Assembly (NCBI GenBank): GCA_052389915.1
Contig: JBQTHL010000032.1
Location: forward strand, 29,075-93,074
Reading direction: 5' to 3'
From: Panacagrimonas sp052389915
GTDB lineage: Bacteria > Pseudomonadota > Gammaproteobacteria > Nevskiales > Nevskiaceae
DNA: 64,000 nucleotides
Shown here: in pieces, positions 13,489 to 22,953 of the stretch
How positions within the stretch are numbered: position 1 is the first letter of the stretch
How the letters are laid out: the number at the start of each line of letters is the position of its first letter
Position numbers and translations under genes: made by a program
The notes under the pieces: model-generated
The model's input: only the letters and a program-made list of their open reading frames with translations
Databases searched by the model: none
What the model was told of the DNA's origin: nothing

Positions 13489-15900
13489 ATGCCGATATCT
13501 CCCAAAGCAGCAACACCTCTTCGTCTGATTTTTGCCGCATCCCTTTTCAGCACCGCCCTACCCCTGGCCGCCCAGGACGCAGAACCCGAAGCAATTCCTT
13601 TCGAAGGCGAGCTTCCCACCATCCCGGTCGAGGTCGGCGAGGGCGAACCCAAGCCCGCGAACCCCGCTCCGCAGAACACCGCGCTCGACGTGATTGTGGT
13701 GACGGCGCAGAAGCGCGACGAAAACCTCATCGACGTGCCGCTTTCGGTGCAGGCCTTCAGCGGCGAGTCGCTGGAAGCACGCGGCATCACCGACCAGAAC
13801 GGGCTGGAGCAGATCACGCCCGGCCTGCATGTCGGCGAGCAGGCGCAGTTCTCCACCATCTTCCTGCGCGGCGTCGGCTCCGATGCGTTTCTGATGGCCG
13901 ACCCGAGCGTGGCGAGCTACATCGACGGCATTTATTTTCCCTTCGCACAAGGGCTGGCGCAGGACTTCGGTGCGGTCGAGCGCGTGGAAATTCTGAAAGG
14001 TCCGCAAGGCACCTTGTTCGGACGCAATGCCGTGGGCGGCGCCATCAGCGTGTACACGCGCGATCCGAGTTTTTCAGGAAACGAGACCTCGATTCAGACT
14101 CTGCTCGGCAATCGCAGCACGCGCGAAGTGCGGCTGTATCAGAACCTCGCGCTCACGGATTCTCTGGCGATCAACGTGTCGGGCCTGTACTCGCGCGCCG
14201 ATCACTACATGGAAGGCACCGCCAACGGCGAGCCGCTGCAAGACGAGATCGCGCGCGGCGTGCGCGTCAAATTGCGCTGGGCCCCGACCGACAATCTCGA
14301 TCTGATCTTCGCGGGCTTGCGACTGGAACAGGAAGGCAGCGGATCGGTGTTCCAGCTCAATGCCTCGCCCTCGCGACTGCTCGGCTCCACCTTGCTGGGC
14401 ATCGATGCGCAGACGGGCTACGAGGGCGCCCTGAGCGAATCCACATTCCTGGATTTCACCAACACGGTCTACTACGGCCAGGCCACCTACAACACGCCCT
14501 GGTTCGACGTGAAGTTGCTGGGTAGCGACCAGGAAGCGCGCGCACAATTCGCTTACGACTTCGACGGATCGGAAAAGCGCATCGCGGCGTTCGAACAGAA
14601 GCTCAACTTTGCCGACATCCAGACCGCCGAGCTTCAGCTCATCTCCAACGACAAGAGTTGGGGTGCGGACTGGTTCGAGTGGATCGTCGGCGGCTACTAC
14701 TTCTACAGCGCGCAGGGCTTCGATACCGCGAACCTGCAATTGCTGGGGCTGGACCTCGCGGACTTCCAGGACAACGGCATCTCGCTGCCGGCGCCGCTCA
14801 TCAATGCGCTCAACGCACTCAACATCGCCTTCCCCAATGGCGATGTCGCCTTCCACGCCATCATCGGCACCAATTCCCAGTCGGCATTTGCGCAGGGCAC
14901 CATCACGTTCACCGACTGGCTCGCGCTGACCCTGGGCGCGCGCTACCAGGACGAGGAGCGGCGCATCATCCAATCCGACTCCGGCTTGTTTCTGTCGAAC
15001 GGCGGCTTCTTCCCGCTGTTTAACTGGAACGTGCTCGGCGCGCGCGACGGCGACGGCCGGGCCTTTCCCATCCAGGACACGACGACCAGCTTCAGTCCGA
15101 AGGGAACGCTGGAGCTGCGTCCCTTCGGCAAAGACACGCTGTTCTACTTCACCTACCAGGAAGCCCTGAAGTCGGCGACCTACAACACCGTTGCGATCTA
15201 TCAGCGGCCGGCGCACGTGAAGCCCGAGGAAATCGAGGCCATCGAGATCGGCTTCAAGACGACCTTGCTCGATGGTTCCGCGCAGCTCAGCCTGGCGGCA
15301 TTCGATTACGACATCACGAACCTGCAGGTGCAGTTCATCTCCCTGTTGCAAGGCGGTGCGGTGTCGTTCGAGAACGCGGACGCAGCGAGCATCCAGGGCG
15401 CCGAATTCGTGACCACGTTCCAGGTCCTGCCGCGCGTGTTCGACCGGCTGGTGTTCAACGCAGCGGGAAGCTGGATCGACGGCCAGTACGACCGCTACGT
15501 CGATGCCTCCGGGTTCGATCCGGACTCCGGACTGTTCTCGCCCAACAACGATTACTCGGGCAACCGCGTGGTGCGCACGCCGGAGTTCTCCGCGACGGTG
15601 GCGCTGGCCAAGACCTGGACCATCGACAACGGCGAGCTGGAGCTGGGCGGCGACGTCTACTACAACGACGGCTTCTTCTACGCCGCGTCCAACGCGGACA
15701 ATTTATCGCAAGAAAACTACACGCTGTTCGGCGCGCGAGTGAGTTATCTGTACGTTCCCTGGGGACTGCGCGCGACCCTGCTCGGGCGCAATCTGAGCGA
15801 TGAGAAATACAGCCAGGGCCTGATTGCGACCGACTTCGGCGGCAATGTCACCCTGGCGCCGCCGGTGACTTACGGCCTGCGCTTGAGTTGGGATTTTTGA
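13489..15900 (+). CDS. TonB-dependent outer-membrane receptor
   Basis: 803 residues from ATG 13489. A signal peptide (to about residue 28, LAAQDAEPEA) and a TonB-box-like DVIVVTAQKRDENLIDVP lead into a plug domain. This carries LSVQAFSGESLEARGI, STIFLRGVGSDAF, the RVEILKGPQGTLFGRNAVGG signature and TRDPSFSG. The remainder is a 22-strand-type barrel ending in YGLRLSWDF with a terminal phenylalanine. Such receptors import bound metals or organic ligands using TonB energy. The ligand is not evident; proximity to the MbnP/MbnH and metal-efflux genes allows, but does not prove, a copper-chelate role. The start lies only 6 bp after a REP-like palindrome and has no clear Shine-Dalgarno. Confidence 0.92.
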   Translation: MPISPKAATPLRLIFAASLFSTALPLAAQDAEPEAIPFEGELPTIPVEVGEGEPKPANPAPQNTALDVIVVTAQKRDENLIDVPLSVQAFSGESLEARGITDQNGLEQITPGLHVGEQAQFSTIFLRGVGSDAFLMADPSVASYIDGIYFPFAQGLAQDFGAVERVEILKGPQGTLFGRNAVGGAISVYTRDPSFSGNETSIQTLLGNRSTREVRLYQNLALTDSLAINVSGLYSRADHYMEGTANGEPLQDEIARGVRVKLRWAPTDNLDLIFAGLRLEQEGSGSVFQLNASPSRLLGSTLLGIDAQTGYEGALSESTFLDFTNTVYYGQATYNTPWFDVKLLGSDQEARAQFAYDFDGSEKRIAAFEQKLNFADIQTAELQLISNDKSWGADWFEWIVGGYYFYSAQGFDTANLQLLGLDLADFQDNGISLPAPLINALNALNIAFPNGDVAFHAIIGTNSQSAFAQGTITFTDWLALTLGARYQDEERRIIQSDSGLFLSNGGFFPLFNWNVLGARDGDGRAFPIQDTTTSFSPKGTLELRPFGKDTLFYFTYQEALKSATYNTVAIYQRPAHVKPEEIEAIEIGFKTTLLDGSAQLSLAAFDYDITNLQVQFISLLQGGAVSFENADAASIQGAEFVTTFQVLPRVFDRLVFNAAGSWIDGQYDRYVDASGFDPDSGLFSPNNDYSGNRVVRTPEFSATVALAKTWTIDNGELELGGDVYYNDGFFYAASNADNLSQENYTLFGARVSYLYVPWGLRATLLGRNLSDEKYSQGLIATDFGGNVTLAPPVTYGLRLSWDF

Positions 15901-15925
15901 GCCGCGAACCGCTTCGCTGCGGCCT

Positions 15926-17386
15926 TCAGACCGGGCCCGGACTGTCGAGTCGCCCCGCCTGCAACATCGCTTCGAAGCGCTCGGCCGGCACCGCTTCGCT
16001 GTAAAGGAATCCTTGCAGCACATCGCAGCCAAGCCCCATCAGTATCTGCGCCTGCGCCTGCGTCTCCACGCCCTCGGCCACCACTTTCAGGCCGAGCGCG
16101 CGCGCCATTGCGACCATCGCGCGCACGATGGCGACAGCGCGTTCGCCCTCCTCCAGGCTGCGCACGAAGGATTGATCGATCTTGATCGCGTCCAGCGGCA
16201 GTTCGCGCAGGTAGGCCAGCGAGGAATAGCCGGTGCCGAAATCGTCGAGCGCAATCGTCACACCCATTTCGCGCACTGCGTGCAACCACCGGCTGGCGGC
16301 GGCGAAGTCGGTAATGAGCGCGCTCTCGGTGATCTCCAGTTCCAGGTGCTCGGGCCGTGCACGGGTCGTGGTGAACAGATCGCGCAGGCGATCCACCACC
16401 CCGTGATGCGGAAACCGCAGCGCCGACAGGTTCACGGCGATACGAAACGACGCAAACCGGTTCTGCCATTCCGCGATCTGGACGCAGGCCCGCGTCATGA
16501 CGTACTCGTCCAGTTCCGACATCAGCCCGCTGGCCTGGGCGATCGGCACGAACTCGCCCGGGCCGACGTGCTGGCCGTTGCGCCGCGGCCAGCGGATCAG
16601 GGTTTCGCCGCCGACCAGCCGCCCGGTCGCAGCCTCGATCTTGGGCTGGAAATACGGCACGAGCCGATCGCTTTGCATGGCGCGTCGCAGCCGCAGTTCC
16701 AGCGCCACGGCCCAGGCGAGATCCGGATTGGCGGACGCGCGACGTTCCGGCTGCGCGGGCGATTGGGACAGGCGAAAGCTCGCATCGAACTGCTTGAGCA
16801 GATCGCTACCGCGTGCGCCGTCCTGCGGATAAATCGCGAACGCGCCGCGCACTTGCAGCGGCCGGCTCTTGCCTTCGAGGAGCAGGTCTCCGCACAGCGC
16901 GGCTTCCAGCCTTTGCACCACCGCGCGCGCGCGCGTCGCCAGGGTCTCGGCGGTGTCGCCCCCCTGCGGCGCGAGCAAGGCTGCGAAGACGTGATCGGAA
17001 ATTCGCGCCACCACGTCCAGAGGCCGCAGCACATGGCGGATGCGAAGCGCCGCGGCCATCAACAGGCGCTCGAAATGCTCCGCATCCACCGAGGCCTTCA
17101 AGGCCAGGAAGTGCTCGATGCCGATGGCGACGACGGCCATCGGCAAGTCCGTCTTCTCGACCCGCCGCCGCACACGCTCCAGCGCTTCCAGCAGGTAGCG
17201 GCGATTGGGCAGGGCCGTGACGAAATCGTGGCTGGTCAGCAGATTGGCGGCACGCGACATCGTCTGGTCGCGCATCGCGAGTTCGCCGCGCAAGGCCTCC
17301 ACTTGAGCTTCCAGCTCATGGCGACGACCTTCGGTTTCGACCGCGGCCTCCGCAGCGGGAATTCCTGGCGATGGGCTCAATTGCAT
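15926..17386 (-). CDS. GGDEF-EAL protein, probable c-di-GMP phosphodiesterase with degenerate GGDEF
   Basis: 486 residues. An N-terminal coiled stretch (about 15-45) precedes a GGDEF-like domain at about 50-205. Its signature loop reads RISDHVFAALL instead of R-Y-G-G-D-E-F, so cyclase activity is unlikely. The EAL domain occupies about 235-475: the signature is ETL (residues 261-263, in GGETLIRW), with NLS in AVNLSALRF, LEITESALI, DDFGTGYSSL, IKIDQSFV and VVAEGVETQ, so the acidic and lysine residues for metal and c-di-GMP hydrolysis are retained. No membrane helix is seen, so it should be cytoplasmic. It is convergent with the TonB receptor (25-bp gap) and divergent from the DUF58 gene. Confidence 0.9.
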   Translation of the reverse strand: MQLSPSPGIPAAEAAVETEGRRHELEAQVEALRGELAMRDQTMSRAANLLTSHDFVTALPNRRYLLEALERVRRRVEKTDLPMAVVAIGIEHFLALKASVDAEHFERLLMAAALRIRHVLRPLDVVARISDHVFAALLAPQGGDTAETLATRARAVVQRLEAALCGDLLLEGKSRPLQVRGAFAIYPQDGARGSDLLKQFDASFRLSQSPAQPERRASANPDLAWAVALELRLRRAMQSDRLVPYFQPKIEAATGRLVGGETLIRWPRRNGQHVGPGEFVPIAQASGLMSELDEYVMTRACVQIAEWQNRFASFRIAVNLSALRFPHHGVVDRLRDLFTTTRARPEHLELEITESALITDFAAASRWLHAVREMGVTIALDDFGTGYSSLAYLRELPLDAIKIDQSFVRSLEEGERAVAIVRAMVAMARALGLKVVAEGVETQAQAQILMGLGCDVLQGFLYSEAVPAERFEAMLQAGRLDSPGPV

Positions 17387-17577
17387 GGGCTTCTAGTCTG
17401 GGCAGCTTCCGGTTGTCGCTGCCGACAGCGCATTGTGCCCGCTGATCGCGTATCGCGGTCAACCCGCCAAGTGCATGTCTGGCTTCGTCCGGCAGGGCGA
17501 GTCTTCACCAGATCTGCGACACGCCGTGCCGGATACTGGTCCAGAATCCCGCTCCCGTTTGCCCCCTTTCGCGAACG

Positions 17578-18570
17578 ATGCGCCTGCGGTCGCTCTTCGA
17601 TGGTTTCCTTCATCCGCTGCGCTGGGCGCGGTCGCGGATCGACGCGTGGGTATTGCGGCGCGTCGCAAGGCAGCCGGGACCGATCACGGTGCTGCGCAAT
17701 CGCATCTACATCGTCCCGACGCGATTCGGCTGGGGCTTTGGCCTGACTTGCCTGGTAACGCTGCTGGGGGCGATGAACTACTCCAATAGCATGGCTTTCG
17801 CGCTGAGCTTCCTACTGTTCGGTCTGGGCCTGGTTTGCATGCACCACACGCACGCGAACCTGGTGAATCTGCAACTGCGCGCGGGGCGTGCGCCGTCGGT
17901 CTACGCGGGCGAGGTTGCGCACTTCGAAATCTTCATCGACAACCCGGCGCGACGTGCTCGTTACGCGCTGTCGGCGGGCTGGGCGCACGACGCCGTCGAT
18001 GCAGGATGCGACGTCCCTGCACTTGGCTTCGAGAGTGTGCGCATTGCTCGCGCGGCGCCGCAGCGCGGCTGGCTCGATGCCGGGATCCTGTCGATCAGCA
18101 CGGAATTTCCATTAGGCCTGTTCCACGCCTGGACCTGGGTGCAGTTCGATACGCGCTGCGTGATTTTTCCCGGGCCTGCCGGGTCCGGCGTACCGCCGCC
18201 GCAGAGCGCGGGAAACGGCGGAACGGCGGGCGGCGCCCACAGCGGCCAGGATGAATTCTCCGGCCTGCGCAACTACCAGCGCGGCGACTCCCTGCGCGGT
18301 ATTCACTGGAAGAGCTTTCCGAAATCCGGCGTGCCGATGGTGAAGCAGTTCAGCGATACCGTGGAGCGGGCGCTGTGGCTGAGCTGGGACGCCGCGCCGC
18401 AGCGGGATATCGAAGCGCGCCTGTCGCAGCTCACGCGCTGGGTGCTGGATGCCGAAACCGAAGGGCGCGCCTACGGACTGCGCCTGCCCGGCACCCGCAT
18501 CGCGCCGGGTCGCGGCGAGTCGCACCGGTTCGAGTGCCTGAAAGCGCTGGCGCTATTCGGCAAGACATGA
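17578..18570 (+). CDS. DUF58 domain membrane protein
   Basis: 330 residues. Two hydrophobic segments near residues 48-95 (GFGLTCLVTLLGAMNY and AFALSFLLFGLGLVC) precede an extracytoplasmic or cytoplasmic soluble part with the DUF58 signature around QDEFSGLRNYQRGDSLRGIH and WKSFPKSG. DUF58 proteins usually accompany a MoxR AAA+ ATPase and a TgpA-type transglutaminase and are thought to help protein assembly or maturation. Here the transglutaminase follows with a four-base overlap, so the two are cotranscribed, but no MoxR gene lies upstream; a GGDEF-EAL gene occupies that side. Start chosen at the first ATG of the conserved N-terminus; no obvious ribosome site. Confidence 0.88.
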   Translation: MRLRSLFDGFLHPLRWARSRIDAWVLRRVARQPGPITVLRNRIYIVPTRFGWGFGLTCLVTLLGAMNYSNSMAFALSFLLFGLGLVCMHHTHANLVNLQLRAGRAPSVYAGEVAHFEIFIDNPARRARYALSAGWAHDAVDAGCDVPALGFESVRIARAAPQRGWLDAGILSISTEFPLGLFHAWTWVQFDTRCVIFPGPAGSGVPPPQSAGNGGTAGGAHSGQDEFSGLRNYQRGDSLRGIHWKSFPKSGVPMVKQFSDTVERALWLSWDAAPQRDIEARLSQLTRWVLDAETEGRAYGLRLPGTRIAPGRGESHRFECLKALALFGKT

Positions 18571-20528
18571 ACGACTACCTGCCTCACCGCTCCTTGCTGC
18601 GCCTGCTGGCGGTGTTGTCGCTGGTGATCGCACCGCACCTGCTGCGGGTGCCGGCATGGGAGGTCGCGGCCGTCGCGGCACTGGTTTCATGGCGCGGCCT
18701 GGCTTCGTCGCGTCAATGGTCCTTGCCGCCACGCGTGCTAAAACTTGCACTGGTGCTGATCGCCAGTCTCGCGGTGTATGTCGAGTACGGCCGTGTCAGT
18801 GGACAGCACGCGGGCACCGCACTGCTGGTCCTGCTGGCGGCTCTCAAGCTCACCGAAATGCGCTCGCGCCGCGACGTCATGATGGTGATGTTCCTGATGT
18901 ATTTCCTGCTGGCGACGCATTTCCTGTTTTCGCAGGAGCTGTGGACCATCGCCTACCTGCTGGCCTGCGCCACGCTCATCACCGCGGTGCTGATCGACGC
19001 GCACCATCCACACGAGCCGCTGCCGATGCGCGTCTGCCTGCGACTGGGCGCCGGCATGATCGCGCAGGCCTTGCCGCTGATGCTGCTGTTCTTCGTGCTC
19101 TTCCCGCGTATCCCGGGGCCGCTTTGGGGCTTGCCGAACGACTCGGGACCGGTGCGTTCCGGTTTGTCGGATTCGATGTCGCCTGGCGACATTGCGCAAC
19201 TGATCCAGAACCCGGAAGTCGCGTTCCGCGTGCGTTTCGACGAGGCGCCGCCGCCGCCCGAACGCCTTTACTGGCGTGGCCCGGTGTTCCGCGAGTTCAA
19301 TGGCCGTAGCTGGAACCTGGGCCCGGAAGACCTGAGCGACCGGACCACGCCGAGCGTCGAACTCGCGCCCGGGCGCACGCGCTACGAGCTGACCCTGGAA
19401 CCCATGCGCAGCCGCTGGCTGTTCGCCCTGGACATGCCTGATCCCAGGCAGTTACCGGATCGCGCGCGGATCGACCGCAGCGGTTCGCTGGTGCTCGACA
19501 AGCCGATCACGGAGCGGCAAAGGGTGCGCGGGGTGTCGGCCACGCGCTATCGGCTCGATGCCGCACTGGCAGCGCCGGACCGCGCGCGCGACATCCATAT
19601 ACCGAGCGGATCGAATCCGCGCACGGTCGAACTGGCGCAACGCTGGCGCGACAACAGCATGGACGATGCGACCATCGTCGACACCGCCCTGCGACTGTTC
19701 CGCGAGCAGCCCTTCGTCTACACGCTCGAACCGCCGCCACTCGGTCGCCACGCGGTGGACGAATTCCTGTTCGACACGCGGCGCGGCTTCTGCGAGCACT
19801 ACGCCAGCGCGTTCACCACGCTCATGCGCGCGGCCGGCGTGCCGGCGCGGGTGGTCACCGGCTATCAAGGTATGGAAGCCAACGCAGTCGGCGACTACTA
19901 CCTGGTCCGCCAATCCGACGCGCACGCCTGGACCGAGGTGTGGTTGCCGGATCGAGGCTGGATGCGCGTGGATCCCACCGCTGCGGTCGCACCGGAACGC
20001 ATCGAACGTGGCCTGCGCCTGTCGCTGACACCCGCTCAGGGCTTGCCGGCGTTCTTCGCCGACTATGGCAACTGGCGCTGGCAGGTCGAAGCGCGCTGGG
20101 ACTGGATCAACGCGCGCTGGAACGAATGGGTGCTGGGTTATGGCCCGGAAATCCAGCGGAGCTTCTTGTCGCGATTCGGACTCGCAGAGGTGCAGAACAT
20201 GATTCTTGCGTTGACCGCGGGCGCGAGCCTGGTGCTCGCAGTGGTTGGGATGGCTGCCCTGCGGGCTTCTGCGGCGCCGCGCGTCACCGAAGTGGCTCAA
20301 CTGCTATGGAAAGAGGCCGCCCGGAGGCTCGCGCGACTCGGCTTCGTACAACGGGCCGACGAGGGGCCGCGAGACTTCCTGCATCGCGTGATGAGGCGGG
20401 AACCGGGGATGTCTGCGCCTCTTCGGCAGATACTCGATGCCTACCTGCGGCTGCGTTACGCGGGCGAACAGGACGCTACGCTGGAACGGGACATGTCCGC
20501 CGCCGTGAAACGGATCAAACGACCTTGA
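18567..20528 (+). CDS. TgpA-like membrane transglutaminase (DUF3488/transglutaminase-like)
   Basis: 653 residues from ATG 18567, overlapping the DUF58 stop. The N-terminal third has about six hydrophobic helices (to residue 180). A periplasmic segment carries a transglutaminase-like core with the catalytic triad visible as Cys409 (RRGFCEHYASAF), His453 (QSDAHAWTEVW) and Asp469 (RVDPTAAV). A further helix near 575-600 and a short cytoplasmic tail with DUF4129-like sequence (FLHRVMRREP) follow. TgpA of Pseudomonas aeruginosa is an essential periplasmic transglutaminase-like protein; the natural substrate is uncertain. The 3' end overlaps the convergent MFS gene by 14 bp. Confidence 0.9.
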   Translation: MNDYLPHRSLLRLLAVLSLVIAPHLLRVPAWEVAAVAALVSWRGLASSRQWSLPPRVLKLALVLIASLAVYVEYGRVSGQHAGTALLVLLAALKLTEMRSRRDVMMVMFLMYFLLATHFLFSQELWTIAYLLACATLITAVLIDAHHPHEPLPMRVCLRLGAGMIAQALPLMLLFFVLFPRIPGPLWGLPNDSGPVRSGLSDSMSPGDIAQLIQNPEVAFRVRFDEAPPPPERLYWRGPVFREFNGRSWNLGPEDLSDRTTPSVELAPGRTRYELTLEPMRSRWLFALDMPDPRQLPDRARIDRSGSLVLDKPITERQRVRGVSATRYRLDAALAAPDRARDIHIPSGSNPRTVELAQRWRDNSMDDATIVDTALRLFREQPFVYTLEPPPLGRHAVDEFLFDTRRGFCEHYASAFTTLMRAAGVPARVVTGYQGMEANAVGDYYLVRQSDAHAWTEVWLPDRGWMRVDPTAAVAPERIERGLRLSLTPAQGLPAFFADYGNWRWQVEARWDWINARWNEWVLGYGPEIQRSFLSRFGLAEVQNMILALTAGASLVLAVVGMAALRASAAPRVTEVAQLLWKEAARRLARLGFVQRADEGPRDFLHRVMRREPGMSAPLRQILDAYLRLRYAGEQDATLERDMSAAVKRIKRP

Positions 20529-21777
20529 GTACAGGCTCTTCCTGTACCCGTGACAACAGAAAGCCTCCGGCGACGAAGAAGAAAATCAGCATGAACAGCG
20601 CCAGCCGCGGATTGCCGGTAACAGCTGCGGTGGTACCGACCACCAACGGCCCGAGCACCGCCGCGAACTTGCCGAGCATGTTGTAGAAGCCGAAGAACTG
20701 GCCGGAGGCATCCGCCGGAATCAGGCTCGCAAAATAACTGCGCGACAGCGATTGCACGCCGCCCTGCACCAGACCCACCACCGCAGCCATGAGGTAGAAG
20801 TCGCGCTCGGTCTGCATGAACCAAGCCCAGCTCGTCAGTCCCGCGTAAATGGCGAGCCCAAGATAGATGCCGCGCCGGGCGCCGAAGCGCTGGCCGATCC
20901 AGCCGAACACAAGCGCCGCCGGAAAGCTCACGAACTGCACGATCAGGATCGCCTTGATCAGCGAGTCGGACGCAAAGCCGAGCTTGAGACCGAAGTCCAC
21001 CGCCAACTGCGCCACGGTTCCGACGGCGTCGATGTAGAGCCAGTACGCGAGCAGGAAGGTCAGCACCGGCTTCATGCCCAAGATGCGCTTCATGGTTGCG
21101 GCCAGTTCGCGCCAGCCCATCGCTTCGCTCGTGGCGACTTTCGGCTCCGGCACCTTGAGAAACAAGGGCAGCGAGAACAGCACCCACCAGACTGCGACGC
21201 TGACGAAGGCGAGTTTGGCCGCGGTGGATTTGTCGGGAATGCCGAACAGGGCCGGGTCGAGCACCATGGCCACGTTGGCCACGAACAGCACGCCGCCGCC
21301 GAGATACCCCAGGCCGTAGCCGAAAGCCGATACGCGGTCGCGGTCGGCCGGCGTCGTGACGTTCACGAGCAGGGAATCGTAGAAGCCGAGGCCGCCGAAG
21401 AATCCGACGGCAGCCAGCGAAAACAAGGCAATCGCCAGTCCCCAGTCGCCCTCGCCCACGAAGAACAGGCCAGCGGTCCCACCGACGCCGAGCGCAGTGA
21501 AGAAGGCCAGGAATCGCTTCTTCAGCCCGCGTCGATCGGCGATGACGCCCAGCGTGGGGGCCAGCAACATCACGATCAGCGCCGCCAGCGAATTGCCGAA
21601 CACCGCCAGGTAGAACGTGCTCATGCCGGGGTCCACGCCGGCCGCGTAATAGTTGTTGAAGATCACCGGGAACAGGCCCACCAGCACGGTGGTGGCGAAG
21701 GCGGAATTGGCCCAGTCGTAAACGGCCCAGGAGAACTGCGTGCGGTCGATCATTCGGGGTCCGTCAGTCCGGGTCAT
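20515..21777 (-). CDS. MFS transporter, UMF1/Atg22-like family
   Basis: 420 residues with about twelve hydrophobic segments. The N-terminus FSWAVYDWANSAFATTVLVG is the hallmark of the UMF1 (Atg22-like) branch, followed by LAPTLGVIADRRGLKKRFL, an MFS motif A loop, and FGFYNMLGKFAAVLGPLVVG near the C-terminus. Members are inner-membrane permeases, with some implicated in amino-acid or peptide release, but the bacterial substrates are poorly known. The start at 21777 overlaps the rimI stop (TGATG). A second ATG at 21753 (MIDRTQFSWA) is closer to the family norm and could be the true start. Convergent with the transglutaminase gene. Confidence 0.87.
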   Translation of the reverse strand: MTRTDGPRMIDRTQFSWAVYDWANSAFATTVLVGLFPVIFNNYYAAGVDPGMSTFYLAVFGNSLAALIVMLLAPTLGVIADRRGLKKRFLAFFTALGVGGTAGLFFVGEGDWGLAIALFSLAAVGFFGGLGFYDSLLVNVTTPADRDRVSAFGYGLGYLGGGVLFVANVAMVLDPALFGIPDKSTAAKLAFVSVAVWWVLFSLPLFLKVPEPKVATSEAMGWRELAATMKRILGMKPVLTFLLAYWLYIDAVGTVAQLAVDFGLKLGFASDSLIKAILIVQFVSFPAALVFGWIGQRFGARRGIYLGLAIYAGLTSWAWFMQTERDFYLMAAVVGLVQGGVQSLSRSYFASLIPADASGQFFGFYNMLGKFAAVLGPLVVGTTAAVTGNPRLALFMLIFFFVAGGFLLSRVQEEPVLKVV

Positions 21778-22265
21778 CAGTCCAGGTCCAGCGCCAGCAC
21801 GAAGGCGTCCTCGCGCTGCTCGTATCCAGGATAGTAGTTGCGCCGCGTGCCGACGTGCTTGAAGCCCGCGTCCTGGTAAAGACGGATTGCGGCCTTGTTG
21901 GATCGCCGCACTTCCAGCAGCACCAGGGTGCAGAGCCCCGCCCTGGCCAGTTGCAGCAGGTGCGACAACAGGAAGCGGCCCAGGCCCTGTCGGCGCAACA
22001 CGGGATCGACCGCCAGATTGAGGATGTGCGCCTCGCCCACGGCCATGGTCATCACGCCGTAAGCGAGCAACCGGCCGTTGCGATCCTGCACCAGCCACCC
22101 CGAGTACCCGGCCTTGAGGCAGTCGCGGAAGATGCCTTCGGTCCATGGAAACGCGTACGCGCGGCGCTCGATGTCCAGCACTGCGGCGAGCTCGTGCTCG
22201 GATAGCGGACGCAGCGAAAACGTCTCCAGTCCGGCGCGGCCGTCGGCGGGAAAATCTGCAATCAT
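21777..22265 (-). CDS. rimI: Ribosomal protein alanine N-acetyltransferase
   Basis: 162 residues of a GNAT fold. RimI features: LSEHELAAVLDIERRAYAFP near residue 20, FPWTEGIFRDCLKAGYSGW, AHILNLAVDPVLRRQGLGR (the acetyl-CoA pyrophosphate loop R-x2-G-x-G/A), LLEVRRSNKAAIRLYQDAGF and RNYYPGYEQREDAFVLALDL. RimI acetylates the N-terminal alanine of ribosomal protein S18. In related bacteria rimI lies close to the family-4 UDG gene on the same strand; here an opposite-strand acyltransferase and a decayed copy separate them. The MFS gene follows with an overlapping start. Confidence 0.9.
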   Translation of the reverse strand: MIADFPADGRAGLETFSLRPLSEHELAAVLDIERRAYAFPWTEGIFRDCLKAGYSGWLVQDRNGRLLAYGVMTMAVGEAHILNLAVDPVLRRQGLGRFLLSHLLQLARAGLCTLVLLEVRRSNKAAIRLYQDAGFKHVGTRRNYYPGYEQREDAFVLALDLD

Positions 22266-22337
22266 CGCGCGGTTGCACTCTGCACAAGAGATGTGGCCGA
22301 TACTTCCGGAACCGCTACGTCGACCCGTCCGCGGCTC

Positions 22338-22790
22338 ACGCACGAATCTGCTGGCGTCATACCCGACCGCAAGGGTGTGGTGATGGTTGCGCGCAGCCGC
22401 GCAAGGGACATCGTGGCGGGAGGATTCGGCGTCACGGTGTTCTTCGTGTTGTCGGGCTTTCTGATCACGGCCTTGCTGATTCTGGAATCGAACACACCCG
22501 GACGATATCGGTTCCCGACTCCATGCGCGCCGCATGCTGCGCCTATGCCGCTGTTGTACATCGTCAACACGCTCGGTGTGGCCGCAGTATGGCTGATGGG
22601 GCGAGCGATGGAACCGGGCCCGAACCCGTTGGGCTTTGCTGCTCCATCTTGCCCAATACTGCCGAATGGCGACCTTCCGTGGCATGCCGATGGGCCGTCG
22701 AGGAGCATTCCCGCTTCCCAGGGCCGCTGCTGCTCTGGTCCGCCGATAGCTCGACCAGACCTGTCCCGGCGGCCTGCTTATTGCAGCCTG
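22338..22790 (+). pseudogene. Decayed partial copy of the adjacent acyltransferase-3 gene
   Basis: Between rimI and the intact acyltransferase lies about 450 bp that aligns by eye with the 5' half of that gene. ESAGVIPDRKG matches KSAGVIPNLNG, GGFGVTVFFVLSGFLITALL matches GRFGVTVFFVLSGFLITTLL, and NTLGVAAV matches TALGVAAV. Beyond that the reading frame slips: the nucleotides still match (the DNA copy of WSLAVEEHFYLLWPPVLLW at about 22685-22740), but in shifted frames, and tens of bases are deleted. The membrane-spanning C-terminal half is missing. This is a remnant of a tandem duplication or of an older insertion and is very unlikely to make a working protein. Confidence 0.75.
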
Positions 22791-22953
22791 CACCACGTTG
22801 CGGGTGCGCGACGTCTTAAAGGTTTGTCTTGAAAGCGCCCCAACACATGCAGCGTCACGGCTAAAAATTTTAGGGTCATCCAGTGTGAAATACCTCTCAC
22901 GGGAAGCAAGGGGGGCGTTCCCGGAACGAGGTCGTCAAAGGAGTCTGCGGCTC

